DNA of 64,000 bases, taken from the NCBI GenBank assembly GCA_023091735.1, contig JALKBU010000077.1, positions 1-64,000 of the forward strand, given 5' to 3'. Numbering within the stretch: position 1 is the stretch's first letter; each line of letters starts with the position of its first letter. The stretch is from Trichomonas tenax. Lineage: Eukaryota > Parabasalia > Trichomonadida > Trichomonadidae. The notes under the pieces are model-generated. The model did no database searches, was not told where the DNA came from, and saw nothing but the letters and a program-made list of their open reading frames with translations. The position numbers were made by a program, and so were the translations under genes. Positions 49,199-59,628 of this stretch are shown here, piece by piece.

Positions 49199-50539
49199 AT
49201 GTCGAAAATTGTTCGAACTGATTGGAATATAACGCGTGATTCGCTCGAAAGTTTCCAAGTCAGCACCAAAAACATATACATGCTTAAAGGGAACTTCGTG
49301 TTATCGGCGTTTCTCGTCAGAAAACAAGTTTTAAATATTTTATGTTTCAAAATCTCAATTGAAAACATTTCATATATCACATACGAATTGATAGCTACTA
49401 TCAACCTCATTAACCGAAATGGGCCACAATTTAACGTTACCATTCCTATAAAATGCAATTTCAACAAAACGTGCACAGAAGTCACATTCAAAACCGATCT
49501 AGACTTAGATCAAATCGACTTAGATGGATATTTCACAATGGGAGAATTGAAATTTGAAATTGTTTTTTCCGTTGTTGATCGAATCATGCTTAAAGTCCCC
49601 GAATCAAACAATATAAGCATCAACGATATCATAAGAAAGATCCTCAGACCTCATAAGCTTACTGACAAGTCCGTATTGGATGAGCAGCACCAAAATTTCT
49701 TATTATCAGCTGCTAGATCAGTTTTCCTTGATCAACCAGCTTTGCTACGTTTGAAAGGTCCAATTATCATTGTTGGCGATCTCCATGGCAAATATTTTGA
49801 TATGATGCGGGTTTTCTTGAAATTTGGCTTTCCTGATAAGATAAATTACATATTTTTAGGTGATTATGTTGACAGGGGATCCGATAGTCTCGATACCATA
49901 TATCTTCTCTTCGCATTGAAAGTTAGATTCCCAGATAATATTTTCTTAATCAGAGGAAATCACGAATGTGAAGAGATCTCAACGATCAATGGCTTTAAGG
50001 ACGAATGCGATCGAAAGGGAGGCAACTATAAAGGCATTATATCTGTTTTTGACTGTCTTCCATTTGCAGCAATCATCTCGAACAAAATATTCATTGTTCA
50101 CGGAGGAATCTCACCACACGTTAACTCTCTCGATCTCATTGAGAACATTCAGAGACCGATAGTTTTCGATACAGATCATCCAGTGAATGATATGCTTTGG
50201 TCTGATCCTAATGCTTCGATTGAACATTTCGGTGTTTCAGAACGAGGACCTTTCTCGATATACGGAAAAGTTGCAGCGATTAACTTTTTGAAGAAGTTTA
50301 ATTTCGAGCTTCTCGTTAGAGCACATGAAGTAACACAGAATGGATTTTGTTTCCCGTTCGGCGTTAATATTCCTGTTATCACAGTTTACACGGCAACAGA
50401 TTCATATAACAATAACAGAGGTGCTGTTATGTTAGTATCAGCAGATCTTCGTTACACGTTTGATGTTTTCAAAGGACTTGATGCGCCAGGTGAAGCACAG
50501 TTTGAAAAGAAAGATTTCTCTCTAGAAATATCACTCTAG
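49199..50539 (+). CDS. PPP-family Ser/Thr phosphatase with possible N-terminal MATH-like domain
   Basis: A 446-residue protein. Residues about 170-440 are a PPP catalytic domain with GDLHGKYFD (near 193), GDYVDRGSDS (near 220), RGNHECEEI (near 251), IVHGGISP (near 300) and RAHEVTQNG, which supply the two-metal site and the phosphate-binding Arg and His. The usual SARGVS/SERG loop is SERGPFSIYG. The first 160 residues are an all-beta extension; WNITRDSLESF at the start and LDGYFTMGELKFEIVFSVVD at the end resemble a MATH domain, a substrate-docking fold (inference). That would make a self-targeting phosphatase. The start is the first ATG. Motif copies lie just upstream. Confidence 0.85.
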   Translation: MSKIVRTDWNITRDSLESFQVSTKNIYMLKGNFVLSAFLVRKQVLNILCFKISIENISYITYELIATINLINRNGPQFNVTIPIKCNFNKTCTEVTFKTDLDLDQIDLDGYFTMGELKFEIVFSVVDRIMLKVPESNNISINDIIRKILRPHKLTDKSVLDEQHQNFLLSAARSVFLDQPALLRLKGPIIIVGDLHGKYFDMMRVFLKFGFPDKINYIFLGDYVDRGSDSLDTIYLLFALKVRFPDNIFLIRGNHECEEISTINGFKDECDRKGGNYKGIISVFDCLPFAAIISNKIFIVHGGISPHVNSLDLIENIQRPIVFDTDHPVNDMLWSDPNASIEHFGVSERGPFSIYGKVAAINFLKKFNFELLVRAHEVTQNGFCFPFGVNIPVITVYTATDSYNNNRGAVMLVSADLRYTFDVFKGLDAPGEAQFEKKDFSLEISL

Positions 50540-51083
50540 ATATTTATGTATTTGTTTGTATAATGCCATTAAATATTTTTTGATAAATCTTACCACTTTT
50601 AGATAAATATAGCTTCTAGGAGCTGCAAAATTTAGAGGATTATTGTCAAATTCGTCCATAATGAAATGTACATTAGATAATGGATTTTGTTAAATGATAC
50701 TCATCCTGACATTTTTTCATACAACAGTAACCAACAATCACATCAAAATCATCAATTTAGATCCAAAACTTTCATTATCAAAATCCAAATGATTTTTAAC
50801 CAGCAATATAATGAAATATCTAAGATTCTGATCCATGCAAATGTAATTTTGATTTAGGAAGATGCATCATTAAGCTCTGTGTGAATGAAAATAATGATAA
50901 TTTACATGTCAGATAATGGCAAATACTAAAAATTGAAAAGTCAATAACTTTTGTTTCATTGAACTCTACAAATAGATGAAAGAAATTCGATCACTTTGAA
51001 TGAAAAAGAATCGGCGTTTCACAAATTTTGTGCCCTTCTAAAAGTGACAAAATTGAAAGAAATTCGAGATTCATCATTTTTCA
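50540..51083. promoter_or_regulatory. Upstream region of the broken acyltransferase
   Basis: It carries both recurrent words: TGACATGTAAA on the minus strand at 50901-50911 and AAAGTGAC at 51041-51048, the latter 36 bp before the pseudogene ATG. No gene. Confidence 0.5.
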
Positions 51084-52344
51084 ATGTCTGTGACAAAGAG
51101 AGCGGTGCTTCCCATTGAGAATTTGTGTGTGAAGCCAAACATCAACACTATCGCAGCATGGAGGTGCAACAGCAGAGCAGATCGTGATTTAGTTCTTACA
51201 AAGCTTTCTAAAAGCTTTGCTGCACTTCACACACATTTTAACAATGGAAACTTTGTTTTCCAAAAGCGAGATGTTCCTATTTTCAAAATTCCATCTGAAA
51301 TTAAAGATTTATCTGCGCAAGCCGATTATGTCGATCAACACCTGGCGACGCCAATGTCAACTGCCCTCGGTTCGATTGCGATATCAGAGGACTCTGTTGT
51401 CGTTGGCAATCATTGTTTGTTTGATGGAGGTTCTATTACATCTTTTAACAATATGCTCGCAGAAAACAAGGAACTTCCGAAGTTGGAGTTGCCACCAAAT
51501 ACAATAGATCCATTCATGTCTAAAATCAACAAGATTGATTATTATTTACCATCAATGACGGTAAATGAGAAGGCATTCAGGAACAACACTCAAGATCCAC
51601 AATAGCTTAACACAAATCCAAACTGCCACTTCCTTAACACATTCATTAACATGGAAGATTTTCAATGTTATTATAAGAATGACAAAAAACTTCACGCACT
51701 GACTGAATCTTTCTTCTCATCATAAATATTGAGCGTTTCCGCAATGAATGGAAAGTTTGATAAATGCAGAGTCTGGGAAATCTTTGGAACAAGTCCTTAT
51801 GCTGACCAAGGCTTTAAACTCGGTCAAGGACAGTATTTCTCTAACTTCAACGTCTCTGCTGATGGAAAAACTGAAAATGACACTATTGAGAAGCTGCAGA
51901 AGAGCTTGAGAGCAAACTTTAATGAGCAAATCAAGCGTGGCACTCCATTTTCGGGACTTAAGGCTTTCATGACTGGGCACATGGATAAGAACTTTATTCC
52001 AGGTCCAGCGGTCTCTCTTTCACAGCTTGGTGAATACAAACTTAGTGGACCACTCAAGGACTTGTTTTTTTCGCACAACAACATATGCAGAAGCAGGCTA
52101 CAACATGTGCATCACAATTTATAACGTTAAGACTGAGAATTCGAACAAATTCTGCATTGCACACCTTCAATCTCCTTTCTACAAGAGCAACAGAGAAGGA
52201 TTGATGTTCCAGAAGGGAACAGTGTATGCTCTCTCCAAGATAAACAAATCTACAAAGATTGGTGATGCAATTGAACAAATGAAGGAAGTTCAAGCAAAGA
52301 TCTACAAGGAGAATGATACAGTTGATAGAGTTATTCATATTTAA
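51084..52344 (+). pseudogene. Broken condensation/alcohol acyltransferase-like gene
   Basis: About 420 codons of a two-lobed CoA-acyltransferase-like protein. The first piece (51084-51605) contains VVGNHCLFDGGSITSF, a variant of the HHxxxDG active site of condensation-domain and alcohol acetyltransferase proteins; the first His of the pair is Asn but the catalytic His and Asp are present. TAG (51603) and TAA (51723) interrupt the same frame. A frameshift near 52065 follows, after which NMCITIYNVKTENSNKFCIA continues to the end. The three breaks abolish function. The substrate is unknown. The upstream promoter motifs are still intact, so the loss is probably recent. Confidence 0.65.
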
Positions 52345-52498
52345 GTAAATATTATTGTGTTTAATATAGAAAGCATGTTTACATCAAGAAAAATCAAACA
52401 TATAAAATTATTAAAACACAAAACTATAAAAAAGCACAATTCATTAATAATCACGTATTAATATTCATCTGCATATATAAAAATAGGGTCATCTAAAA

Positions 52499-52816
52499 TC
52501 ATTCGACATTATGAACAATTTCGTTAATTCTATTTTCGTTTTTAACTAATTCATCGAACATCTTTTCTGTTTCTAAATGACTCGTGATCAAATCTGAAGT
52601 TTGGACGGATATTTCATTAAAATTAACTGAAATTTCGTGAATTTCTTGTACAATGTTCATGACGTTGGCTGAGATTTCATCCAAAGTCATTCCATTTAAG
52701 CACGTTTGCAAATCATTCAATTGCTCTGTTGTTTGATTAAGCGTTTGAGCAACATATTCTGCTTTCGCTTCATCTCTGTCTAAGTTTACATTCAACTCAT
52801 TAACAACATTACTCAT
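52499..52816 (-). CDS. Small coiled-coil protein, unknown
   Basis: A 105-residue acidic, almost fully helical protein from the ATG at 52816 (MSNVVNELNVNLDRD). The open frame continues upstream, but that part is low-complexity and reads through the promoter region. Heptads run across the whole length (TLNQTTEQLNDLQTCLNGM). Size and character resemble small subunits of BLOC-1/BORC-type or tethering complexes, but there is no diagnostic motif. GTCACTTT (AAAGTGAC on the coding strand) lies 47 bp upstream, like at 51041, supporting this start. Confidence 0.6.
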   Translation of the reverse strand: MSNVVNELNVNLDRDEAKAEYVAQTLNQTTEQLNDLQTCLNGMTLDEISANVMNIVQEIHEISVNFNEISVQTSDLITSHLETEKMFDELVKNENRINEIVHNVE

Positions 52817-53608
52817 TTTCTTTCTTCTTGATCCAGTTAAAAGAGAAATGTAATTAAATTTTGTCACTTTTATATAAAAAATAAAATGAGATTTTTTCAT
52901 TGATATAGTTTCTCCAATATATGTAAATGTTAAATTTTGATTTTCACATTTTACAAACAAATATTTCAGAGCTGTCTTTTCAGAATCCTTCCGTATCATA
53001 ACCACAGATCCCCTCTAGATGTCTTAATCTATATCTATGATGTTGAGAAAAATATGTTATCCATTCATCAAAAATCATGAACAAAAATATTAATAATTTG
53101 AATTGATAACTTTTAAATTTCATTAAAAATCTTGTTAATTTTCAGTTTTGAAAGAATATAGTTAGTTTCATTCGAAACAAAATAATGCAATGGATATAAT
53201 TATATATACTTTATTTAAGAGTTGGATATTGTTTGATTATATCAAATTAATGTTATAATGAATTATATTTTCTTCTTTTTAGACGATATTCGGCTTAAGA
53301 GAAAGCAATATAAACTAAAAATAATACAGTGGATAACATGCAAAGCCACGAAATACCATTTTTGAAAAATTTTGATTAATCTAAATTAACCTTATTCAAC
53401 AGTCACTTATCATGCAAATCATTCAAAAGTTATTATTGTTGCTTTTTGATAGAAAATTCACGTATATAGGGGTTACATCATATGTAGATCCCAAAAATCA
53501 AATAAAATCTCGAGGCGCATTTTTATCAACAACATTTTTGAGAGATAACATAGAAAATTTTGTGCTTCGACGATAATTTTATACTTTTAAAGACTGGTCT
53601 TTGAATCA
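52817..53608. other. Divergent intergenic, small coiled-coil gene to Vti1-like SNARE
   Basis: AT-rich with no gene. AAAGTGAC (minus, 52863-52870) serves the small gene. No TGWCATGTAAA copy was seen. Confidence 0.4.
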
Positions 53609-54277
53609 ATGGCAAGCGGCTCTCGTTTCGATACCCTTCTAAATCAGGTCCAAGGCAAACTCGACACGTGCGAGAACATCAAGGACGAGTTCCCGACGAT
53701 GGAACTCGACCAGAAGAAATCAAGCGTCTCCCGCGGCTTGAGAGATCTCAACAACATCAACAATAACATCACGGAAATGGAAAGGCTCATCCAAACAATG
53801 CCTGCGAGAGACAGGGAATTTTTCTCGCAGGATATTATAACTTGTCGAGATTCACACAAGACTCTGATGGCAGCATTCGCGAAAATGGATGAAGAAACAA
53901 AGCGCTTAATTCTTATCGCAGAAGCAAACAAGAGAAACGGCGCGGACCAAGATACTCTCAATAGAACAGCAGCGAAGCTCGACAATGCAAACAGTAACCT
54001 CGCGAAAGCCATCGGCCTCGGTGGTCAAGTTCTCACTGGCCAGGAGAAGTCAATGAACACTCTTGCCCAGGATAGACAGGCACTTGGCCGTATTGATAAC
54101 AACGTCGACAACATCATTGACGAAACAGGCAAGGCTAACGCTTTGTCCAACGAGATGATCAGGCGTATGAAGTGCATCAACTGCATTACATGGATCCTTG
54201 TCATCATCTTCGCCGCTATTCTTGCCGGCTTAATATACATGAAGATCAAGAAGATTTTGTTCTTCAAGAAGAAGTAA
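53609..54277 (+). CDS. VTI1: Qb-SNARE, Vti1-like
   Basis: A 222-residue tail-anchored protein. An N-terminal three-helix region (about 1-115) is followed by a SNARE motif (about 125-188) in which LAQDRQALGR has Gln at the expected zero-layer place. A single membrane helix follows (about 192-213, ITWILVIIFAAILAGLIYM), ending in a short lysine-rich tail. Helix spacing and the RRMKCINCITW join resemble Vti1 (Qb) SNAREs, which act in Golgi-endosome and vacuolar fusion. GosR1/Bos1-type Qb SNAREs are the alternative. The start is the first ATG; the gene prefers C-ending codons, suggesting high expression. Confidence 0.72.
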   Translation: MASGSRFDTLLNQVQGKLDTCENIKDEFPTMELDQKKSSVSRGLRDLNNINNNITEMERLIQTMPARDREFFSQDIITCRDSHKTLMAAFAKMDEETKRLILIAEANKRNGADQDTLNRTAAKLDNANSNLAKAIGLGGQVLTGQEKSMNTLAQDRQALGRIDNNVDNIIDETGKANALSNEMIRRMKCINCITWILVIIFAAILAGLIYMKIKKILFFKKK

Positions 54278-54598
54278 TCACGAAAAATGCAAAAATTTGT
54301 TGTCTCGTTAGCTATTTTGAGAGACTTACTAGCCATGCAATTATGATAATTGAAATTTTGTATATTAAATGTTTTTCGTCTATATTCACACTGAAATTAT
54401 ATTTTTAAAAGCATATCACAACATCATACCTTCAAAATCGACGATTCAACTCACAATATTTTCATAAACATGCTGTCAGGCAAATTATCGCATATTCTAT
54501 TCTTTCAAATCATATATCTTCAAATTAACACTTCATCATAAAGAAACTCCATCATTCATAATAGCATATGTCATAGGTATTTCATGCAAATTTGATAT

Positions 54599-54628
54599 TA
54601 TGCGAAAAATATCAAGATTTTTCGCATA
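54599..54628. repeat. Perfect 12-bp hairpin
   Basis: TATGCGAAAAAT and its exact complement surround a six-base loop. It could form a stable stem in RNA or mark transcript ends. Confidence 0.6.
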
Positions 54629-54707
54629 TTAACTAATTTGTATAAAATATATTCTGTTGTAAGAACAAAAACATCTAAAGTATCGCAACATATACCACAA
54701 CATCATC

Positions 54708-54739
54708 ATAATATTTGATATTAATATATCAAATATTAT
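54708..54739. repeat. Perfect 14-bp AT hairpin
   Basis: Fourteen-base arms containing AATATTTGATAT and its complement surround TAAT, 80 bp from the first hairpin. Confidence 0.6.
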
Positions 54740-55024
54740 TCTTATTGCAAAGTAGTGAATATGATGCGATGAATTAGATGTATGCGCAAGCGCAAATAAA
54801 ATGAAAATAAAGATGGGCAACGAAATGGGATCAAATATTCATCCATACAAATATTATGAATTCCATTACGTGCCGGCATAGATCTGTGATCCAGCAGCAG
54901 TTTCTAAATTAATTTTTAGATAATTTTATATTGCCCTACAAATAATTGTAAAGCAATAGAAGTCGCCTTCCAAATTATGCTAAAAACTAGCAATAAATGA
55001 CAGTTATTCACGATACAGATACAC

Positions 55025-55447
55025 TTACTGGTTGCCAAGTTCCTCCTTGCGCTGCTGGCGCTTGATCTTGTGTGCTTCAGCACGCTTGCCGGAACCCCAG
55101 ACCTTGACTTTCTGGCGGCGAGCGTTCTTACGCATACGACGTGTGACCTTGCCCTTTTCGGCAAGACCAGCCTTGATGAGGCGGTGCTTTGGCTCAGTCT
55201 TCTTAAGTGCATCTAAGTTATCGTAAACAAAGCCAAAACCAGTGGTACGGCCACCACCGAACTTTGTCTCGAGACCAAAGATGACAACGAGGTCCTTGTT
55301 AGCCTTAAGGCGTGTTGCGACCTCCTCCTTGATCTCGTCGCGTGTTGGTGCCTTGACACCGAGGTGTGTGAGATCGACAACGAACTGCTTGCGGTCGAGG
55401 AGCTTGTTAGCGATGAACTTACGGATACGAAGAGAAACCTTCGACAT
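55025..55447 (-). CDS. RPS24: Small ribosomal subunit protein eS24 (RPS24)
   Basis: A 140-residue 40S protein, near the usual 130-140. Recognisable stretches are VSLRIRKFIANKLLDRKQFV, the FGGGRTTGFGFVYDNLDALK signature of eS24, KKTEPKHRLIKAGL and the basic end NARRQKVKVWGSGK. It is the first protein of its frame and starts at ATG 55447. Codon use is biased as in uL4 and uS10. Four degenerate copies of the TTTACATGACA motif lie within 160 bp upstream. Confidence 0.95.
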   Translation of the reverse strand: MSKVSLRIRKFIANKLLDRKQFVVDLTHLGVKAPTRDEIKEEVATRLKANKDLVVIFGLETKFGGGRTTGFGFVYDNLDALKKTEPKHRLIKAGLAEKGKVTRRMRKNARRQKVKVWGSGKRAEAHKIKRQQRKEELGNQ

Positions 55448-55900
55448 TGTCTGGAATTACTCGACCATCTCGATTATTTTACCCTCAATTATTTCTGGTA
55501 ATAAAATATTTACAAGTCATATAAATTTAGTTTACATGACACATTTCACAAATGTCAAAATTTTTTCAAAATTATTTTTTACACGACAAAATACCATTTA
55601 CTTGACAAAAATATTATTTTGATGTGATCTCTTCAAAGATGTTAAAAAAAAATCCGTAGCCAATAAGCACATAAGATGCTACTGAATTTTGTGATGCTGT
55701 TTATTAATTTAAAATTGATGCTTTGATGTTTAAAATCATAATAAATGATGTTTTAGATTTTTCGAATTTGAAAGATTCTTTTGATGTTTGAAGAGTCATT
55801 TAAATTTATGAGCTCATTCGCCGCAAGTTAAAATGGATAATTCTTAAAAAGCATTGATAGTTAATTGATTAAACAGTTATATTTTAGAATTAATTTACAG
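55448..55900. other. Intergenic between eS24 start and CFAP58 end
   Basis: The first 160 bp is a motif array (annotated separately). The rest is AT-rich with no gene. Confidence 0.5.
55509..55607 (-). promoter_or_regulatory. Array of four TTTAC-N-N-G-W-CA motifs upstream of eS24
   Basis: TTTACAAGTCA (55509), TTTACATGACA (55531), TTTACACGACA (55578) and TTTACTTGACA (55597) lie 62-160 bp upstream of the eS24 ATG, all in the orientation that reads TGWCNNGTAAA on the gene's strand. They show which positions vary: the centre varies while TTTAC and CA are constant. Confidence 0.6.
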
Positions 55901-58594
55901 TTATAATTTTGTGTCATTAAGAGTGACTTCGCCGCCAGTTTCGTCCATGTGAATACCATATGGAGTAAGCATCTTATTAACGGACTCAAGGGCAACATGA
56001 GCATCGTCAAACTTCTGTTCTTCGAGCTGTTGCTGAAGAACTTTGAGTTCGTGTTGTTCCTTGAGTTCAAGCTTTTTCTGCTTGATCCACTTCTTACGCT
56101 CGTTCATGAGCTCCATACGGACGTCTGTGAGGTCTTTGCGGAATTCGTTAACTTCATCACGGTATAACTCAAGTTTGCGAGAGACTTCCTCGAGATTGAA
56201 CTTCTTGGACTTGACCTTCTCAGAGTATTCTGTAACTTTCTGCTCTAACTCAATACCAGGCTTATGGCGGACTTGCGCAAAGAGCATGTTGTATTGTGAC
56301 TCTTTCTCTTTGATCTTATCCTGCAAATCAGCTACTTGCTTCGTGCGAGAGACCAAATCAGCCTGAAGCTCCTGATATCTCTTGAGACGCTCGAATCTCT
56401 GTGGATCAGAAGATTCCAACAATGTCCAGTTGTGAATGTTAATTGGAATTGCAAGTTCTTCTTCCATAGCTGCACGTTCTGCTCTGAGCTGCATAAGTTC
56501 CTTCTGCTTGATGTGAATAAGTTCACGTCTTTCACGGAGTTGGTCATCAATTTGAGCAACTTCTTCAAGCTTTGCGGACTTTTCGTTGATTAGCTTGTTC
56601 AAGTTTGCGATTTCAGCTTCCTTCAAGTCATAGTCGCGTTCACCTCTCTTGACTTGCTTCTTCAAGTTTTCTATTATAGTCTGTACTTGGTCCATTTCCT
56701 TCTCCTTCTCGACAGTCTTGTTGGAAATAGCATCAGAATCTTTCTTCACATTTTCAAGTCTGTGCAAGTGCTTCTGCAAGCTGTCTTCAGCGTGTTTGAT
56801 TGACAAATTGATCTTTGAGATTTCAGCATCGTTAGCGACAATTGTGGAGTTGAGTGTAGTAATAACGATCTCGACTTGTGTAAGCTTTTCTCTTAATTGA
56901 GAATCTTCATCTTCTGTTCTCTTAAGAGATTCAATATCTCTCAGTTTCTCCATTGCCTTTCTGTGGATATCATCCTTGTGTTGTTCAATAGCGAATTTCA
57001 TTCTTCCGAAGTTGTTTTCAAGGTCAGTAATTTCGGCTTCGACTTCTTTCACCTTCTTAGAGATGATCTCTCTTTCACTTCTAACTTTCTCGTACAATGA
57101 CTGCTGCTGAGCAACATGCCTGTCACCATTGACAATCTCTGCTGTCTTTGAAGCAACTTTAGATGCGAGATCTTTAAGGGTCTCCTGGCCATGCAAAAAC
57201 TGTGATGTGGCTGCCGAAAGCTCTTCTGAATAGTGCTCTCTTTCTGTTTCGATGGAGTAAATCTTCTTCTGTGTTTCCTGAAGGTGCTGCTTGATGATAG
57301 AAATCTCGCAATCGATGTTATGGCTCTGGTTCTTGTACATTGTCAAGATTGTCTGTGCCTGTGTTTGATGCTGCAATTCTCCTTCTTTCTTTTTAAGTTT
57401 AGCATTCTCATCTCTCACGCATGTATCGATCTGCTTCCTGACGAGTTCTCCCTCACGTCTGAGTGTTGAAATCTTGTCTTCCATCGCATCGACTTGATTG
57501 CTGACTGCATCAGACTCTTTTCTGATTCCTTCGTAGCGTTCTTGAAGGCCTTGAACTTTCAGTCTGATTTTATCACGATTTGCGTTTTGCGTTTGCGATT
57601 GCTTTGTGACGTTATCGGCCACCTTCTGACGCTCTATAAGTGCGTTGTGATTGTTTGCGATGTCCGTTTCGATTGCAACAATTTGATTATTGAGCAAATC
57701 GAGTTCTTTCTGATATTTCTGGCATTTCTCGGAGATTTCTTGCTTCTCACTCTTAGCACTCTCGAAACGGCGCTTCTGTTCACGAACTTTCTTGTCTATT
57801 TGCTTTACAGTTTCCTGTTCTTGAGCAACTTCAATTGTTTTGTCTGCAACTTGTTGCTTCATCTCTTTGAGTCTGTTACGTGTGTTTTCGCGATCCCTTT
57901 CGAGTTCGAGGAGGTGCTGTCTTTCCATTTGGTCTTCACGCTGTTTTTCTTCAACAGTTTCGTCGATTCTCTTTAATTCTGCAATTGAATCTTGAATTTC
58001 TTTATCTTTCGCTGCTTTCTTTTCTTGTGTTATTCTGTTATTTTCCTTCAATTGCGGTATTTGTTGGTTTAATTCTTCATATTGTTTTGTTAATTCTGCT
58101 CTTCTCGCTTTGAGTTGGCTCAATTCATCTTTTTGGCCTCTCTCTTCAAGAACACATCTTTCGAGCTTGTTTTCGAGTCCAGTAATCTCACTGGTGATAA
58201 CTTCATTCGCTACCATTACTTCGTGAAGGGAAGCAAGAAGATCTGTAAGCGCTGCTTGTTTCTTGTCCCTGTCCTCATTGAGGTTTGAGATAGAGCGAGA
58301 GTCTTCTTCAGCTAATTTCGAAACTGTTCGAACTTTCGCTTTGTTTCCAACGATTTCTGACTCGATAACACGTCCTTTTTCGATGTATCTCGCCTGGTTT
58401 GTCATAGATTTCTGCAAAATACCGAATAATTTTGCATATTCGTGTCGAAATGCTTCTAATACTGAATCTTTAGTGATTTCATGGTTCAATTCATGAAAAT
58501 CGTGCTGGAGGTCTGTAAAGGTCGTCTGTGAGAACTCAGCGAGCTGCTGCTGAGCGTCCGATACGGAGGAATTTGTCACTCCTTTCTCCGTCAT
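55901..58594 (-). CDS. CFAP58: CFAP58/CCDC147-like flagellar coiled-coil protein
   Basis: An 897-residue, almost continuous coiled coil from the ATG at 58594 (MTEKGVTNSS); upstream residues in the frame are unlike it. The C-terminal 180 residues carry the CFAP58 signature: EEELAIPINIHNWTLLESSD followed by an ELQADLV segment and LFAQVRHKPGIELEQKVTEY. These match the EELENP-MNVHRWRKLEGSDP and ILARQPGPEVAEQL stretches of CFAP58/CCDC147. Length is close to human CFAP58 (about 870). The protein family works in axoneme assembly and the flagellar midpiece, so this is direct evidence that the organism builds flagella. No operon context. Confidence 0.82.
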   Translation of the reverse strand: MTEKGVTNSSVSDAQQQLAEFSQTTFTDLQHDFHELNHEITKDSVLEAFRHEYAKLFGILQKSMTNQARYIEKGRVIESEIVGNKAKVRTVSKLAEEDSRSISNLNEDRDKKQAALTDLLASLHEVMVANEVITSEITGLENKLERCVLEERGQKDELSQLKARRAELTKQYEELNQQIPQLKENNRITQEKKAAKDKEIQDSIAELKRIDETVEEKQREDQMERQHLLELERDRENTRNRLKEMKQQVADKTIEVAQEQETVKQIDKKVREQKRRFESAKSEKQEISEKCQKYQKELDLLNNQIVAIETDIANNHNALIERQKVADNVTKQSQTQNANRDKIRLKVQGLQERYEGIRKESDAVSNQVDAMEDKISTLRREGELVRKQIDTCVRDENAKLKKKEGELQHQTQAQTILTMYKNQSHNIDCEISIIKQHLQETQKKIYSIETEREHYSEELSAATSQFLHGQETLKDLASKVASKTAEIVNGDRHVAQQQSLYEKVRSEREIISKKVKEVEAEITDLENNFGRMKFAIEQHKDDIHRKAMEKLRDIESLKRTEDEDSQLREKLTQVEIVITTLNSTIVANDAEISKINLSIKHAEDSLQKHLHRLENVKKDSDAISNKTVEKEKEMDQVQTIIENLKKQVKRGERDYDLKEAEIANLNKLINEKSAKLEEVAQIDDQLRERRELIHIKQKELMQLRAERAAMEEELAIPINIHNWTLLESSDPQRFERLKRYQELQADLVSRTKQVADLQDKIKEKESQYNMLFAQVRHKPGIELEQKVTEYSEKVKSKKFNLEEVSRKLELYRDEVNEFRKDLTDVRMELMNERKKWIKQKKLELKEQHELKVLQQQLEEQKFDDAHVALESVNKMLTPYGIHMDETGGEVTLNDTKL

Positions 58595-59628
58595 CAGAAT
58601 AACGAGTTTTTTTACACTTTTTTTGCTTTTTATTTTCTTTATTGTATTATATGTACATATCTTGTAGACACTATTTTCAAAATTTTGGGTCACATTATCG
58701 CCGAAAATCATGAAATGCTAATAAAGCTATGATTATTTTTTGGCATTTTGACAAAATCGCTTTACATTATGAAAAATATTCATCATAAAAATTTTTGTTA
58801 TTTAGACTGTTGCTGATCTATTGCTCTTCATAGGATGGATACATATAAGTGCGAAATCATATGCACGCAGCAGGATCAAATTTTATTGAGATATGTTTGT
58901 TTATAATTCAAGCTCTCAATATCGTTGTAAACATATATAACTCTATTATCTATTATCTGCATGCACAGAAAAAGCAGTACTTAACATTAAATCCACAAAA
59001 TATTGATGATTCGATATCAAGAGAATTTTCGATATCGGAGGAGTTTTATATTGTACAAATTTTCACATAAGCGATATAATGACTCATAGATGTATATGAT
59101 AGATTATATACATATTATGTTATATATCATAATTTGCTAATATGCCTATAAATCAAATACTTAAAGCTCTATGATGGCATTTTGACATGGTGAAATATCA
59201 CTTTTATTTAAAATGATTGGCATTTCCCCATAATATAATTATTTTTATTTTGCTCAACTGCTATTTTCGTATAATATGCAGATAGCCAAATATAATATTC
59301 TACATTCTATCTTCCATACACATCTTGCTGTATACATGATTATAAATTTTACAATGGAACCATTAACTGTTAACTAAAACTAGACAACAATGTATACAAT
59401 TTCAATATAAATACAAATCGTATTGAACATGTGCATTACTCCGAAATTTTCTTTCGAATCACAAATTGATTATTTCAAAATTGAAATGAAACAACATCAA
59501 AATTCTACAAAGTATACAAAAGAAAGCAATTTCTAACATTTGTATCCAGAAAATAAATTATTTAGCGATAATTTTAAATTACCATATTATATAATCTGAT
59601 TTATATCAGTATAACCATAGAATAATAA
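58595..59628. other. Gene-poor stretch between CFAP58 and the gp63 remnant
   Basis: AT-rich with no convincing gene or repeat. The upstream part of the gp63-like gene would be expected here, but nothing recognisable remains. Confidence 0.4.

Larger units (their letters stand above)
54278..55024. other. Convergent intergenic with two perfect hairpins
   Basis: Between the 3' ends of the SNARE and eS24 genes. It holds two perfect inverted repeats (54599-54628 and 54708-54739). No gene. Confidence 0.5.
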
